The notes: generated by a model not told the origin, from the sequence alone. A stretch of DNA of 64,000 bases from Coxiella-like endosymbiont (GCF_030643785.1 NZ_CP094378.1:1302001-1366000); one strand, 5' to 3'; positions 20,511-30,583 are shown, counted from the stretch's first letter. Translations and numbers: made by a program.

Positions 20511-20534
20511 GCTTTGAGGAACATTATTTTTTTC

Positions 20535-21484
20535 TTAAAAATGCTCATAACCTTTTTTTACTATCTTTAATTTTTGCTTTTGATCATCTACTACTGAAAA
20601 AGTTCTCCCTTCTATAATCTCACCAATACATCGGTATTCACAATCCAAATTTTTAAAAAGTTTTTCTAATTGAGAGCTTTTTTTATGGGGCACCGTAAAA
20701 CAAAGCTCATAATCATCCCCTGATGTCAAAGCATAATTCCAGGCTTTTTTTAATGAACAATATTGTTTTAAATTTTTAGATAAAGGAAGCTGATCGGTAT
20801 GAATTTTAGCGCCCACTCCACTGGCTCGGATAATTTTCTCGAGGTCGGCCACCAATCCATCTGAAATATCAATTGCCGCACTCGCAATTCCACGCAAAGC
20901 CAAGCCTGCTTTAATACGCGGGGAAGGGCAATGTAATCGTTTTAATAAAAAGGGATCAATTTTTTTGTGTTTTTGATTTAATAAATCTAATGCCAAACCA
21001 GCATCTCCTATCGTTCCTGTCACATAAATTAAATCGCCGGCTTTGGCGCCGCTTCTATAAATAGCCTTTCCCTTCGGGACCATGCCGTTAACCACTATGG
21101 ATATGCAAAGTGGTCCTGTCGTTACGTCACCTCCTATCAAAGAAACTCCGTATTGTTCTGCTAAAGAAAAAATCCTTCCGAAAAATCTTCGAGCCACTTT
21201 TTATTAGCTTTTTCTAGGGTCAATGCCAATAATGCGGTATCTGGTGTTGCCCCCATTGCCGCCAAATCACTAAGATTAACCGCTAATGCTTTATAACCTA
21301 AATCGCGAGGTAAAATATTTACTGAAAAATGAATATCTTTTACCAGAGTATCTATTGAAGTTACTATTTGTGTATTGGGGAGTATTTCTATTACGGCGGC
21401 ATCATCACCAATACCTGTTATAACGCGTTTTGATTTACTTTGTCGAAAATAGGTATCAATAATTGAAAATTCGGATAATGCCAT
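20535..21484 (-). pseudogene. thiL: Thiamine-monophosphate kinase, single -1 frameshift in a T run
   Basis: Final step of thiamine diphosphate synthesis, phosphorylating TMP; the product is the cofactor of the SucA enzyme encoded in this window. From the ATG at 21484 the first 100 residues carry GIGDDAAVIE, TSIDTLVKDIHF and NLSDLAAMGATP. The frame breaks at six T (21167-21172 on the plus strand as A) and resumes as SLAEQYGVSLIGGDVTTGP, then DISDGLVADLEK and TSGDDYELCF. A seventh T gives one 316-residue protein of normal length. The rest of the gene is clean. Confidence 0.88.
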
Positions 21485-21699
21485 TCGCTGATAATATCAT
21501 TCTCTTTTTAAAAAATCTTTTATATTTCTTAAGGATATTTTTTCTGCCAAAAGGGCAAGGAAATTAAATTAAGATTAAAGAATGATTAAATGAATAAGAT
21601 ACAGTTGGAATCTCAATTAAGAATTGATATCCTTTATGAAGTAATAATTTCTTGCTTAGCCAAGGGAAAATAGGGACACAAAGATAGCTTCCCTTAATT

Positions 21700-22037
21700 T
21701 GAATCTTAAAACATTGATGTCGTTAGCCAAAATTAAATGCTAGTGAATTAGCTCGACGAACCAGCATAGCACAATCGATTATTCATCGATTATCTACTGG
21801 CCAAAACACTAACCCGAAATTGGCTACAATAAAACCCATCGCCAGATATTTCTTAGTCAATACTTATATTTCTACCGATGACAATGTCAGTAAGCTGGCT
21901 TATAAGCTTAGTTATTAAAGGCTGCACAATGGAGCCTTTATTCCCAAAAGGAACCACTATTATCGTAGAACCTAACCATAGTTCCAATAGGATTAAAACT
22001 AGTTGCATACCCAACAGAAAGCACTTAAGTTACAGCT
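21700..22037 (+). pseudogene. Relic of a phage-type CI/LexA-like repressor (HTH plus S24 domain)
   Basis: Plus-strand fragments read ASELARRTSIAQSIIHRLST and NPKLATIKPIARYF (about 21736-21850), a Cro/CI-type helix-turn-helix. In another frame follows GCTMEPLFPKGTTIIVEPN (about 21920-21980), the start of an S24 LexA/CI-type peptidase domain (normally GNSMEPLFPKG). Frame changes and stops make it dead. I recall a repressor protein C2 gene at the equivalent place in C. burnetii, so this is probably an ancient domesticated phage regulator now lost. The 5' limit is approximate. Confidence 0.65.
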
Positions 22038-22716
22038 ATGAAAAAAGTGCTGTTGTACTAATTTCCGGAGGTATAGAACTTCGCCAACCTGTCTTGCTAT
22101 TGCCACACACAAAGAGGATTCGATTGTTATGGTCTCACATTCAATTATGGGCAGCGCCATCAAGCCGAACTCGCCGCGAAAAGACTCGCTCATCATTTTT
22201 CAATTAAAGAACATAAAATATCTCTCTCGATTTGGGCTCAATAGGCGGGCTCCACTTCCGTACCTAATTTATCAAGGTGATGGGAATATTCCGATTACTT
22301 ATGTTCCTACTCGAAATACCATTTTCTTTTAATCACGCTGGGCTGAGTGAAAGTTTTAAAAGCTTCTGATATTTTTATTCTGATATTTTTATTGGCATTA
22401 GTGCTGTCGATTATTCTGGCTACCCGGATTACCGCCTTGAGTACATTACTACTTTTCAGCGTCTAGGAGACCTGGCTACTAAGCAAGGTGTCGAGGGAAA
22501 TTCCATACAAATTAATACGCCGTTTATTCATTTGGATAAAGCCCAATCTATTCAACAAGGCTTAATCTTGGACCTGGATTACCAATTAACAGTAACTTGC
22601 TATCACGCGAACGAAAAAGGCGAAGCTTGCAGACAGTGCGATAGCTGTATTTTACGGTTAAAAAATTCTACACACTGGGAGTTAAAGACCAAGCAAAATA
22701 CGCTAAGAACTGTTGA
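22038..22716 (+). pseudogene. queC: 7-cyano-7-deazaguanine synthase relic (queuosine pathway)
   Basis: QueC makes preQ0 from 7-carboxy-7-deazaguanine with ATP, a step toward queuosine in tRNA. Fragments in several plus-strand frames are unmistakable: KSAVVLISGG (PP-loop), [76 protein letters not shown] and the zinc-binding [12 protein letters not shown]. At least four frame changes interrupt it, including one at six A right after the ATG and one from a perfect 14-bp tandem duplication (22374-22401). It converges on nusB. It is clearly non-functional. Confidence 0.88.
22374..22401. repeat. Perfect 14-bp tandem duplication inside queC relic
   Basis: TTCTGATATTTTTA occurs twice back to back (22374-22387 and 22388-22401). 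Because 14 is not a multiple of three, the duplication alone would frameshift queC. The second copy continues into the conserved AVDYSGYPD coding block. Confidence 0.9.
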
Positions 22717-22792
22717 CAGCCGCTATTATTTTTTATTCCGATTTCGCTTTCGAAATTTTTTGGGACCATGTGGTCCGCGACCTCTTGGCATT

Positions 22793-23209
22793 TTATACCC
22801 CTTTTCTTATCTGATTGCTTAATACATCCAAAACCGCATTTACATACTTATAGCCTTCCTGGGCACCGAATTCTTTCACTAATTCCAGTGCTTCGTCAAT
22901 GATTACCTTATACGGCACATCTCTTCGATGAAGCAACTCGTACGTGGCCAAACGTAATACTGCGAGTTCTACAGGATTTAAAGCGCTAATATCGCGATCT
23001 AAATGCGTCACCATCAATTCCTCAATAAGAGCAACATGTTGGATGGTTCCCGTTACCAAATCTTTAAAATAAAGAAGATCTGCATCAGAAATATCATTTT
23101 CTTCAGAAAATTGATTAACTAAAGCATCCGTTGGAGTTTCCCAAAAAGCCCATTGATAGAGGGCTTGTAGGCCATAGCGCCGCGCGTTGTGGCGTTTATT
23201 ATTTTTCAT
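22793..23209 (-). CDS. nusB: Transcription antitermination factor NusB
   Basis: RNA-binding partner of NusE/S10 in rRNA antitermination. I place the start at the ATG at 23209 ([20 protein letters not shown]), which matches the family; the frame stays open upstream only because it overlaps nrdR. The 138-residue product has [32 protein letters not shown], the conserved [14 protein letters not shown] and the final [11 protein letters not shown]. It overlaps the end of the nrdR relic by 11 bp and converges on queC. It appears intact. Confidence 0.95.
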   Translation of the reverse strand: MKNNKRHNARRYGLQALYQWAFWETPTDALVNQFSEENDISDADLLYFKDLVTGTIQHVALIEELMVTHLDRDISALNPVELAVLRLATYELLHRRDVPYKVIIDEALELVKEFGAQEGYKYVNAVLDVLSNQIRKGV

Positions 23210-23678
23210 TAGATTTTTTCTGCTTTCTCTGCAAATGACGAATTTCATCGGGAAATGCATTGATGTTTTGAAAGCTGCGATAGACGGAAGGAAATGGCAC
23301 ATAAGCAACTTTATCTAAAGCCTGCAATTCTTCCATTACCAACTCACCCATCCACTGAGAACTCACTTCACATTCTCCGCTCGCTCGCAATTTATGAATG
23401 ATACGTTGAACAGCAGCTTCAATTTGCCCTGTACTAATAGGGTGTTTTTCTAACGCTTTCAACAATCCCCCATGGAGCTTTTCTTCATCAAATGTACTGC
23501 GTTCAGCCGTCCCGTTTAATAATTCGTGGTAGGTTTAATTCAGGCATTTCAAAAGTAGTAATAAACCGTTCTTGGCATTTTAAACACTCACGGCAGCGAC
23601 GCACTTAGGCGCCTTCTTCTCTACTAATCGCGAATCAATTACCTTGATATCTTCTGCGTTACAAAAAGGACAATACAT
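23199..23678 (-). pseudogene. nrdR: Ribonucleotide reductase repressor NrdR, broken
   Basis: NrdR represses ribonucleotide reductase genes through a zinc ribbon and an ATP-cone. The ATG at 23678 gives [20 protein letters not shown], then the frame shifts. The next stretch, [19 protein letters not shown], is preceded by an in-frame TAA where relatives have a Gln codon (CAA). A further shift near 23510 precedes RSTFDEEKL and a well-kept ATP-cone half ([19 protein letters not shown] to the stop at 23199). At least three independent lesions make it a true pseudogene. It overlaps the glyA stop by one base and nusB by 11 bp. Confidence 0.9.
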
Positions 23679-24946
23679 TAGTGGAGCACCGTTTCTTGAC
23701 TATATACGGGAAACTGCTGAGTTAATTTTCTTACTTTTTCTCTGATATTAGCAATTACATTTTTATTAGTTAGATCATCTAAAATATCGCAAATCCAATG
23801 GCTCAGTTGTGAAACTTCTTTTTCTTTAAAACCCCGCGTAGTAACGGCTGGCGTTCCAATTCGAAGACCGCTTGTAACAAAGGGTGAACAAATTTCTCCA
23901 GGTACTGTGTTTTTATTAACAGTAATATTGGCCTGACCCAGTGCCAGCTCTGCGTCCTTCCCCGACATTTCTTTATCTAATAAGCTCACGAGAAACATGT
24001 GGTTTTGTGTGCCACTTGAAACAATAGCATAATTGCGCTCCATCATTATGGCCGCCATCACTTGAGCATTTTTTAAAATTTGTTGTGCGTAAGATTTAAA
24101 TTCCGGCTGCATGGCTTCCTTAAACGCTAGAGCCTTTGCAGCGATCACATGCATCAAAGGACCGCCTTGTGAGCCCGGAAAAACCGCCGAATTTAAGCGC
24201 TTTTCCACTTCGGGATTTGCCTTAGCTAAAATCAGTCCGGAACGAGGCCCTCGCAGCGTTTTGTGAGTGGTGGTTGTCGTCACGTCTGCAATGTTAACGG
24301 GAGAAGGATAAACTCCGGCTGCCACCAAGCCCGCCACGTGCGCAATATCAGTCATAAAATAAGCATTAATATTATCAGCGATTTCACGGAAGCGTTGCCA
24401 ATCTACTATCCCAGAAAAAGCCGAAAATCCTGCCAAAACCACTTTTGGCCGGTGCATCTCAGCTAACTGTGCTACTTTATCGTAATCAATATCGCCTTCT
24501 AAATTTAGTCCATAGTGAACCGCTTTATAAAATCTGCCCGAGAAACTCACTGGTGTACCATGTGTTAAATGTCCTCCATGTGATAGATCCATAGCCAACA
24601 AGTTATCCCCGGGATTCATGAGCGCCATGTACGCTTCTGCGTTAGCTTGCGAACCGGAATGAGGTTGAACATTGGCGTAATCGGCCTTGAATAGGGTTTT
24701 TGCCCGATCAATAGCCAATTGCTCAGCAATATCAACGAATTCACAGCCCCCATAATAACGTTTATGAGGATAGCCTTCCGCATATTTATTCGTTAGTACA
24801 GATCCCTGAAGCTCTAACACCCGAGGACTCACGTAATTTTCTGAAGCAATTAACTCGATATGTTCTTCCTGCCGTTCCTCTTCGCCCCGAACTGCTTGAG
24901 CAAGTTCAGGATCGAAGGCTTCTACCGTGAGACTGGGATCGTACAT
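23678..24946 (-). CDS. glyA: Serine hydroxymethyltransferase
   Basis: PLP enzyme interconverting serine and glycine while charging tetrahydrofolate with one-carbon units. The 422-residue product has [28 protein letters not shown], the PLP-lysine motif [14 protein letters not shown], and [18 protein letters not shown]. Length matches E. coli GlyA (417). AGGAG lies eight bases upstream of the ATG, and an 11-bp tandem repeat lies just beyond it. It heads the glyA-nrdR-nusB group. Confidence 0.97.
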   Translation of the reverse strand: MYDPSLTVEAFDPELAQAVRGEEERQEEHIELIASENYVSPRVLELQGSVLTNKYAEGYPHKRYYGGCEFVDIAEQLAIDRAKTLFKADYANVQPHSGSQANAEAYMALMNPGDNLLAMDLSHGGHLTHGTPVSFSGRFYKAVHYGLNLEGDIDYDKVAQLAEMHRPKVVLAGFSAFSGIVDWQRFREIADNINAYFMTDIAHVAGLVAAGVYPSPVNIADVTTTTTHKTLRGPRSGLILAKANPEVEKRLNSAVFPGSQGGPLMHVIAAKALAFKEAMQPEFKSYAQQILKNAQVMAAIMMERNYAIVSSGTQNHMFLVSLLDKEMSGKDAELALGQANITVNKNTVPGEICSPFVTSGLRIGTPAVTTRGFKEKEVSQLSHWICDILDDLTNKNVIANIREKVRKLTQQFPVYSQETVLH

Positions 24947-24959
24947 TTACAGGCTCCTT

Positions 24960-24981
24960 AGTTAGACTAAAGTTAGACTAA
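24960..24981. repeat. Perfect 11-bp tandem duplication in glyA leader
   Basis: AGTTAGACTAA is present twice in direct succession (24960-24970 and 24971-24981), three bases beyond the glyA Shine-Dalgarno sequence. It therefore lies in the 5' untranslated region or promoter of glyA. No known operator matches it. Confidence 0.85.
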
Positions 24982-26869
24982 TAGCACATTCTACCTGACC
25001 CCCAGAGATAATAGAATAGCAATTGGACTAAGGGTCCGTATGAGAAAGGAGACGAGATCCCTCTCGGGGGGAGAGGAGGGACTTGAATCTACGAAGTGCT
25101 CAGTGCCACTTTCGCAAGCCTATCGCAAACCTGATTCGTGATTTTTATAATGACATTCCAGCCCGACAAACACAGCACGACACCCAAGGAGGCAAATTAT
25201 TCCAGTTAAGGAAAGAATAAAACCCTCCACTCCCAACCCAAGAGAGCAATGAGTGACAGAAATTCAATGGCATTTCTTCTTCTCTCTTGGCTCACGTAAA
25301 CCGGCAGTCCCGGAATCACCCCTAAGCCTGCTCTGGAAGGTAGTGATTGAGCGGTTGAATCACAGTGGGTTTTTTTGCCTCTTACCTCACTCGAAACGGT
25401 CGTTTAAGAAACCTCTGTGAGGGGAAGGCTAATTTTCCCTCGGCAATTGCCCTAAAATCCCTCGGACGTGTTCCGAATGGCCGAGTCTTGTTCATAGTAG
25501 TTGGCCATTTTCTCAGCCGTTCGTTTTAGATCGCTAAAAGAAACTCTCTACTTACAATAATCCGGCCCACCCCGATTCCATTCGGCACTTGATTTCAATC
25601 AAATCCTCTTCATCAATCCTTTGATTGCCGATGCAATGAGTGAATTACAGCATCTAATTCTTCATGAAGAAATCGAGCGGGTCCGTAACCGGGCAATAAT
25701 ATAAATTCATCACATCGGAAATAATTAATTCTAATTGATGGCGGTGCTCTTTAGCACTTAATCGTAAATTCCGTAGCTCTAGCTCTGGGTGAGCTGTGGG
25801 ATATCCAGAGGTTTAATCATTTCTAACAAAAGCTTATATGTTTCAGCATCGATATATCGATACGCGCGCTCTCCCTTCCCTAATCGTGTAGATTTCTCCA
25901 CTATAGCGACAAGGGATATCCGATTTCTCTTTAATCGTGTAATCTCCGGGAGAAATAAAATGACCCCCTCTTGATCTGTTTTTTTGAAGCATTTGAAGCA
26001 ACTGAATAAAATAGTGTCATATTTTTAATTTTTAAAAGCGCCAAAGCCCAAACTTCTTATAAGTTATTTCTTTTAAGCTGTTGTAATGAGTTTCATAGTC
26101 TTGCTAGCACCCAAACCTGAATAGATTCGGAGGGTTCCTTGGTGTGTTAAATGTGTTAAAACGTGTGTTAAAAATAATTGGACCCATTCTTCATCTTTGC
26201 CTTGCACAATCATATCGCTTACTAACGGTGTATATAAGAGTGAATTAACTTAACTGTTAAATCTTCATTACGTCGGCGATCTTCTTCAGATAAGGAATCA
26301 TTAAAATCCAATCGAAATATTTTACGAAGTCATTCTCGACTTTCCTAGTCGGAAGGGTTGACGACTCATAGTAACCAGCCCATAAAAGTTGTAATTGGTC
26401 ACTTTATGGTTTTTTGATGACAATTTTTAAGTAATAACACCAATTTTTCCGATTTAAGATTTTCTCCCAATAAATACGAATACAATTACTAAAGGAAAAT
26501 AACAGGAAAAAATTGATCGGCTTCACCATCTTACATTCATTCCCTTATGCGCGGTATCGAGAAGTTCCCACAAGTGCTGTCATTTCTTGCTACGATTTAA
26601 TCCTATTATTAATCCTAAAAAAATTATACCTATTAAAATAAATTGAAAAAATCTTAATATCCGTTCTTAAATTAAAGAAAGGTCTATTTTTCTAAAAAAT
26701 AGATGTTTTTTTAAAAATTAATCAAAAAAAACGGCTACAATCTTAAAAAAGAATTAAATAGCGATAGTTGCTGAAGGGGCAGTGGATTATGTCTAGCAGA
26801 ACTAATTCACATCAATAAAGAAAATTACTGGGAAAAGGAAAAGCACGTAATTACCACATTTTTTGGATT
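24982..26869 (-). pseudogene. Decayed region between glyA and radA, unrecognised minus-strand relics
   Basis: No intact gene is present. Minus-strand protein-like fragments include DFNDSLSEEDRRRNEDLTVK and MIVQGKDEEWVQLFLTHVL (about 26330-26150), and ERAYRYIDAETYKLLLEMI and LELRNLRLSAKEHRHQLEL (about 25880-25730). They are in shifting frames with many stops. I do not recognise the families. The sequence at 26139-26173 contains three close copies of TGTGTTAAA. The segment 24982-25600 shows nothing I can interpret. It is probably one or two lost genes plus spacer. Confidence 0.35.
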
Positions 26870-28225
26870 CTAAATTTTTTCCAAAACAGTCTGTAATTTA
26901 TCCGTTGCGATAATTTCCATTTCTTCTGAAGGAAACTTGGGAGCATTTGCTTTAGGAACAATCGCGCGTTTGAAACCATGTTTTGCAGCTTCCTTAATGC
27001 GGTCTTGCCCGCTTTGAACGGGACGAATTTCTCCTGCTAACCCCACTTCTCCAAACGCAATTAAATCGGAAGCCATGGGTTTATTACGTAAACTCGAAAG
27101 TACAGCCAATAAAATGGCCAAATCCGCGCCGGTTTCAGTAATCCGCAAGCCACCCACAGCATTAACGAAAATATCTTGATTATAAGTAGCGACTCCACCG
27201 TGACGATGCAAGGTGGCTAACAGCATGGATAAACGATTCTGTTCTAAACCCACGCTTACCCGGCGAGGATTTGCTAAATGACTTTCATCCACTAAGGCTT
27301 GTACTTCTACCAACAAGGGGCGACTTCCTTCCCACGTGACTGTAATTACACTTCCAGAAACTGGCATTTCATATCTTGAGAGAAAAATAGCGGAAGGATT
27401 GTTTACCTGTTTTAACCCCGAATGAGTCATAGCAAACACACCAATTTCATTCACCGCCCCAAACCGATTTTTTACAGCACGAATAATCCGAAAACGACTA
27501 TCATTTTTTTCTTCAAAATAAAGAACCGCATCTACCATGTGTTCTAGAACTCGTGGTCCGGCGATAGCCCCTTCCTTAGTGACATGACCCACAATGAATA
27601 AAGCAATTCCCTTTTGTTTTGTGAATTGCACAAGACGTGCTGCACTTTCTCGTACTTGGCTAACTCCTCCGGGAGCAGAAGGTACACTGTTGGTATAAAC
27701 CGTTTGAATGGAATCAACAACCATCACTTGGGGATGTAATTTTTCGGTTAAAGATAAAATTTGTTCGACGTGCGTTTCCGCTAATAAAGTTAATTTATCT
27801 TGAGGTAATTGTAGCCGCTGTGCACGCACAGCAATTTGTTGCAGCGACTCCTCGCCCGTAATGTATAAAGTTGAATAGTTATTCCCAATTTGACATAAAA
27901 TTTGCAGCAACAAAGTAGATTTGCCTATTCCAGGGTCGCCGCCGATTAAGACAACTGAATCGGAAACTAACCCGCCTCCCAATACGTGATCAAATTCCGC
28001 AAGGCCCGTCGATAAACGTGGTTGGGATTGCATATTCACATTGCTCAGCAGAGTAGGAATTGAAGAAATCCAAGAAAACCCTAACGTCTGAGAAGGGGAG
28101 GACTTTTTTACAGCCACTCTATTAAGAATAGTATTCCACTCTCCACAGTCTCGGCATTGACCTTGCCATTGCGCATATTGCGCGCCACAGCTTTGGCAAG
28201 AAAAAATTATTTTGTTTTTTGCCAT
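26870..28225 (-). CDS. radA: DNA repair protein RadA
   Basis: RecA-related ATPase that promotes branch migration during recombinational repair. The 451-residue product has the N-terminal C4 zinc finger (CQSCGAQYAQWQGQCRDCGEW), Walker A GGDPGIGKSTLLLQ, a hydrophobic Walker B strand (VMVVDSIQTV), the RadA-specific KNRFGAVNEIGVF motif, and a C-terminal Lon-like domain. Length equals the family norm (about 455). It is flanked on both sides by decayed genes but is itself undamaged, so it is presumably under selection. Confidence 0.97.
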   Translation of the reverse strand: MAKNKIIFSCQSCGAQYAQWQGQCRDCGEWNTILNRVAVKKSSPSQTLGFSWISSIPTLLSNVNMQSQPRLSTGLAEFDHVLGGGLVSDSVVLIGGDPGIGKSTLLLQILCQIGNNYSTLYITGEESLQQIAVRAQRLQLPQDKLTLLAETHVEQILSLTEKLHPQVMVVDSIQTVYTNSVPSAPGGVSQVRESAARLVQFTKQKGIALFIVGHVTKEGAIAGPRVLEHMVDAVLYFEEKNDSRFRIIRAVKNRFGAVNEIGVFAMTHSGLKQVNNPSAIFLSRYEMPVSGSVITVTWEGSRPLLVEVQALVDESHLANPRRVSVGLEQNRLSMLLATLHRHGGVATYNQDIFVNAVGGLRITETGADLAILLAVLSSLRNKPMASDLIAFGEVGLAGEIRPVQSGQDRIKEAAKHGFKRAIVPKANAPKFPSEEMEIIATDKLQTVLEKI

Positions 28226-28291
28226 TGTTCCTCTTGAATTAACTAAAGGAAAAAACCTAAAGCAGAAAAAACTTCACACTAAGATTTTAGG

Positions 28292-29338
28292 CTAATCCTG
28301 GTTTAAAACTTTAGCAAGCTCTTTTGCGAAATAAGTAATAATAAAATCTTCCGGCCCGTTTAATTGCCACTAAATTTTCTACCATAGCCGCAGTTTCATC
28401 CAGCCATCCTTGAATCTCAGCCGCTTTAATCATTCCAAATTTTCAGCTAACTTGACACGCGCCCAACAGGATCTGAGGAAAACGCTATTTAATTCGATAA
28501 ATAATATTCAAATACATTTAAGCAGGTTTTACCATTCATAAAATCTACCCTTTCCGCACACTATCAAGTTCTGCCTCACGCAGTGCGGAACTCAAATTAA
28601 CGGGGTTCCATTTGATAAGTTTTACGATCCCTAAATTGGTGGAGCTCCTTCAGCTGCTTCATGAAAAGGTCCATACAAACTGGATGCGTATTTAATCACG
28701 TAATTTAAAAATAGAAAATAGGAATATCCCGTAAATCCCACTTTATCTAAACCGTGTCTCGAATTGCCTTAACCATGCCATCCATCATACCGCTGGGAGC
28801 AACCACATACATCAGCACCAGCTTAAACTAAGCTAATTGCCTGTTTTAATTTCCTGTTTAATTAATAATTCATTATTGGTTTGGTCATCATTGACATCAT
28901 GATGACCTCGACTATTTTGATAACGACAACACCACAATGACCATGATTGGTATATTCACAAAAACATACATCAACAATAAGTAAGAGCTGAGGAGCTTGC
29001 ACCTTGATGCGTTGAATAGCGCGTTCAATGACGCCTTCCGTTTGGAAAGCGGTTGAACTGAGCGCATCCTTTCGGTCAGGAATTCCAAATAAAATAACAA
29101 CAGAAATTTTTAATGCGGTAACTGCTTCAATTTCTTCATCCAATCGATCCATACTCCATTGGTAATGTCCTGGCATAGAAACAATTGGATTTTTTATATC
29201 GTTACCACTACAGATAAATAAAGGTAAAACTAAATCGTTGATCGAGACTTGATGTTCAGCAATTAATTTTCGCAAACTAGGGTGTTGACATAATCTCCGT
29301 AGTCGGATTGTGGGAAAGGTTTCAAGAATCTCCAGCAT
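28292..29338 (-). pseudogene. hemB: Delta-aminolevulinic acid dehydratase, broken
   Basis: HemB condenses two 5-aminolevulinate molecules to porphobilinogen in heme synthesis. From the ATG at 29338 about 140 residues are intact: RLRRLCQHPSLRKLIAEHQ, LVLPLFICSG, SMPGHYQWSMD and the metal site CFCEYTNHGHCG. The frame then breaks; later pieces in other frames are SGMMDG-like and IRDTL-like blocks, VIKYASSLYGPFHEAAEGAP, MVKPALMYLNIIYRIK with a conserved active-site Lys, and MIKAAEIQGWLDE. Several indels and a stop within the C-terminal half rule out function. Confidence 0.87.
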
Positions 29339-29382
29339 AAATAATTTCTCCCCTCTTTTCAGAGGGAAGAGGAAGTATTTCA

Positions 29383-29424
29383 AATGAAAATTAACTAATC
29401 AATAATGAAAATTAACTCATCAAT
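29383..29424. repeat. Two-copy 21-bp tandem duplication
   Basis: A 21-bp unit beginning AATGAAAATTAAC occupies 29383-29403 and recurs at 29404-29424 with a single mismatch. It overlaps the 3' end of the surface-antigen relic, including its stop codon, and lies just upstream of hemB. Confidence 0.9.
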
Positions 29425-29875
29425 TTCCATTGACCACCCGGTATCCGGCAAGATGTTCCGAAAGCATTATGAACTTAGCCACCTACTTTTACGGTGCTTT
29501 GATATTCAAAGCAATAGCGTGAGCCACGATGGTATTTCATGTACAGACCGAACAAACGCACGTTACGTCGTAGCTATTCGTCCAACTAGCTTCACGACCT
29601 ATTCGGCGTACGAGTCATCGCATTCGTCATACTAATTGGATCTTGTTTGTCCATTCGTTTCCCAACAAAATTACCAATAACGCCACTTGCTACCAATGCA
29701 CTGCCTAAAATATCAATCCAAGTTCCTTCTACGTGAAGGAACACCGCTCCCAATAACTCAGCATTGCCGCAGTAACTTCGATAATGGGGCCGGAAATATT
29801 GTGGACCTGGTGGGATACACCCAGCCAAGCTGACGACTAAAACAAAGGTAGAACCAATTGTCGCAATTTTTTCAT
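29412..29875 (-). pseudogene. 17-kDa surface antigen / SlyB-like lipoprotein relic
   Basis: The ATG at 29875 would encode a lipoprotein signal peptide ending in the lipobox LAGC (MKKIATIGSTFVLVVSLAGC) if a run of six A at 29867-29872 had seven. Downstream comes a glycine-zipper remnant (GSALVASGVIGNFVGKRMD), then REASWTNS, FEYQSTVKVGG and NAFGTSCRIPGGQWKLMS in changing frames. These match the 17-kDa outer-membrane antigen family of Coxiella and Rickettsia. At least three frame changes make it dead. I recall a 17-kDa common antigen gene near this position in C. burnetii. Confidence 0.75.
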
Positions 29876-30103
29876 GGCCTTATCTCGCTCTGTAAATCAT
29901 CTTCCAAGATGATCTTCGATGCTTTAGGGTATCAAGGGACGGATACTAAAAGTATACCCTCTTTTCCAAGGTCAATCAACCAGATATCCCTCAGTTATTT
30001 CCCTCGGGATAGGAAGCTGACAGGAGGCAGTAAATGTACAATGGCTCTTCGAAGGGAAGCGGTTTCCTGTTTTATAATCAAGATAAATAAAAGGGGTATT
30101 TAC

Positions 30104-30573
30104 ATGGAGTCGCTCGCCAAACAAAAACTACCAGAATATCGATTATATCATAATGAAAAAGCTAACAAAATTGCCCACTACATTCGTATTCCTGCAGTTA
30201 TATTGGACTTTCTTGTTGCTTTAAGTTGGATCAGTATTTCAGTTGCAATTCGCTGGCACATCAGTTTCACATGGATCGCAGTAATCCGCTCTTGTAGTTT
30301 ATTATTATTTCCTCAACGTAAAATTGGCTCTGTGGTGATATGACGGTCATTATAGTGCTTCTCATCACCTTTGCTTTGTACCAGGATTGCTTTTCCTGCG
30401 CACCTACGACCTTCCTTCAGCTTCATTCTCTTTTTGATTTTATTTATTGGTGGAGTTCTGCTTCGTCTTATTGGTTACAGTTTTGAATAAACTAGTAGTT
30501 GAGTTAATTCTGGCACTTGGTTTAGGAAAATATTTCGATTTAGAAGAACCCACACAAACCCCCGCCCACTAAA
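30104..30573 (+). pseudogene. DUF962 / Mpo1-like membrane protein relic
   Basis: The ATG at 30104, preceded by AAGGGG, opens MESLAKQKLPEYRLYHNEKA followed by HYIRIPAVILDF. The YH, N and H..IP residues are the signature of the DUF962/Mpo1-like family of small membrane proteins (Mpo1 in yeast is an Fe-dependent dioxygenase). The frame stops at 30343 after about 80 residues and hydrophobic fragments continue in other frames to about 30573. It is on the opposite strand to its neighbours and converges on truB. Confidence 0.6.
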
Positions 30574-30583
30574 AAGACGACAA

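Noticed and set aside
26139-26173. Three copies of TGTGTTAAA as a possible iteron-type origin element
   Set aside because: Spacing is irregular, there are no DnaA boxes or AT-rich unwinding element identifiable beside it, and it lies in a decayed coding stretch.
28883-28907. 9-bp inverted repeat (GGTCATCAT / ATGATGACC) inside hemB
   Set aside because: It falls in the normally conserved HHDVNDDQ coding stretch and arises from repeated His and Asp codons; no need for a structural role.
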